This document shows positions 5,505-5,850 of a DNA stretch of 5,850 nt, in pieces; position 1 is the stretch's first letter; every line of letters starts with the position of its first letter. A program made the translations under genes and the position numbers. The notes below the pieces were generated by a model. It searched no databases. It saw nothing but the letters and a program-made list of their open reading frames with translations, and was not told where the DNA came from. Source of the stretch: Dehalococcoidales bacterium (GTDB lineage Bacteria > Chloroflexota > Dehalococcoidia > Dehalococcoidales > RBG-16-60-22); the NCBI GenBank assembly GCA_023135135.1, contig JAGLTT010000054.1, forward strand, positions 1 to 5,850. Direction: 5' to 3'.

Positions 5505-5850
5505 TACTTACGCTGGTAGCAGGTATAGTTGTCCTTTCCGTGCTCATCATCGTCCACGAGCTGGGGCATTTCATTGCGGCCAAGTCTACGGGTGTGTGGG
5601 TGGAAGAGTTCGGTATCGGCTTTCCGCCGCGATTGTACGGCAAAAAATGGGGAGAAACGATATATTCCATCAACTGGATACCCTTCGGAGGTTTCAATAA
5701 GATATCCGGGGAAGTAGACCCCACCGCCCCGAGAGCCCTGGCTGCCAAAAGCTATTGGGTCAGGCTGCTGGTTCTTGTCGGCGGCATACTGATGAATTTG
5801 ATATTGCCTTTCGTGCTTTTGTCCGTGGCGTACATGGTTCCTCACGATAT
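5501..5850 (+). CDS. rseP: RseP-type site-2 zinc metalloprotease, N-terminal part (cut by window end)
   Basis: 116 codons are visible, running off the right edge. The first membrane helix (about 3-25) contains the zinc-binding HELGH (19-23), with E20 as the catalytic residue. GGF at 63-65 followed by K67 and G70-E71 matches the conserved stretch after helix 1 in this family (GGF-x-K-x-x-GE). A second helix (about 87-113) carries GGILMN (94-99), where relatives commonly have a GP-x-x-N type motif. The PDZ domain and the second zinc-ligand motif would lie beyond the window. The protein sits in the cytoplasmic membrane and cleaves within membrane-spanning substrates, such as anti-sigma factors or leftover signal peptides; the substrate here is unknown. 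The start overlaps the dxr stop (ATGA), and no good independent ribosome binding site is seen. Confidence 0.93.
   Translation, partial: MILTLVAGIVVLSVLIIVHELGHFIAAKSTGVWVEEFGIGFPPRLYGKKWGETIYSINWIPFGGFNKISGEVDPTAPRALAAKSYWVRLLVLVGGILMNLILPFVLLSVAYMVPHD

Noticed and set aside
5159..5845. A 228-codon minus-strand open frame over the end of dxr and the start of rseP
   Set aside because: It is antisense to two well-supported genes, has low-complexity Arg/Ser/Gln-rich content and no recognisable motif; it is a by-product of codon bias on the opposite strand.

Overview
The window is a bacterial chromosome segment of moderate GC with four complete genes and one gene cut by the right edge. Left to right: a left-edge intergenic block (1-353); an FAD-dependent CoA-disulfide-reductase-like protein fused to a rhodanese domain (354-2054, +); converging on it, a 14-helix DHA2-type MFS exporter (2083-3708, -) preceded by its likely MarR-family regulator (3735-4187, -); a divergent control region (4188-4340); then dxr (4341-5504, +), overlapping by ATGA the start of an RseP-type site-2 protease (5501 onward, +, incomplete).

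The dxr-rseP couple is the common bacterial order in which the non-mevalonate isoprenoid enzyme precedes the intramembrane protease. In many Firmicutes and, as I recall, Dehalococcoidia it is preceded by uppS-cdsA. The GC level, the CoA-disulfide-reductase/rhodanese fusion and the GC-rich hairpin style of the left intergenic region fit an uncultured Dehalococcoidia/Chloroflexota-like organism. That is an inference from overall appearance; the window has no rRNA or other marker gene.

There are probably three transcription units. The reductase has its own sigma70-type promoter (TTGGCA-N18-TATAAT) and a strong Shine-Dalgarno. The marR-MFS pair forms a two-gene operon with a consensus promoter (TTGACA-N18-TATAGT) and a perfect 12-bp palindrome near the predicted transcription start, which suggests autorepression relieved by an exported compound. 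dxr-rseP is a translationally coupled housekeeping unit for isoprenoid precursor synthesis and membrane-protein quality control; I could not find a convincing promoter or ribosome binding site for dxr.

I see no CRISPR array, tRNA, rRNA, insertion sequence or wholly new gene system. The points most worth a second look are the regulatory architecture upstream of marR, the long inverted repeat at 163-221, a cysteine in the FAD-binding loop of the reductase, and the loss of the usual membrane-embedded acidic residue in helix 1 of the exporter.
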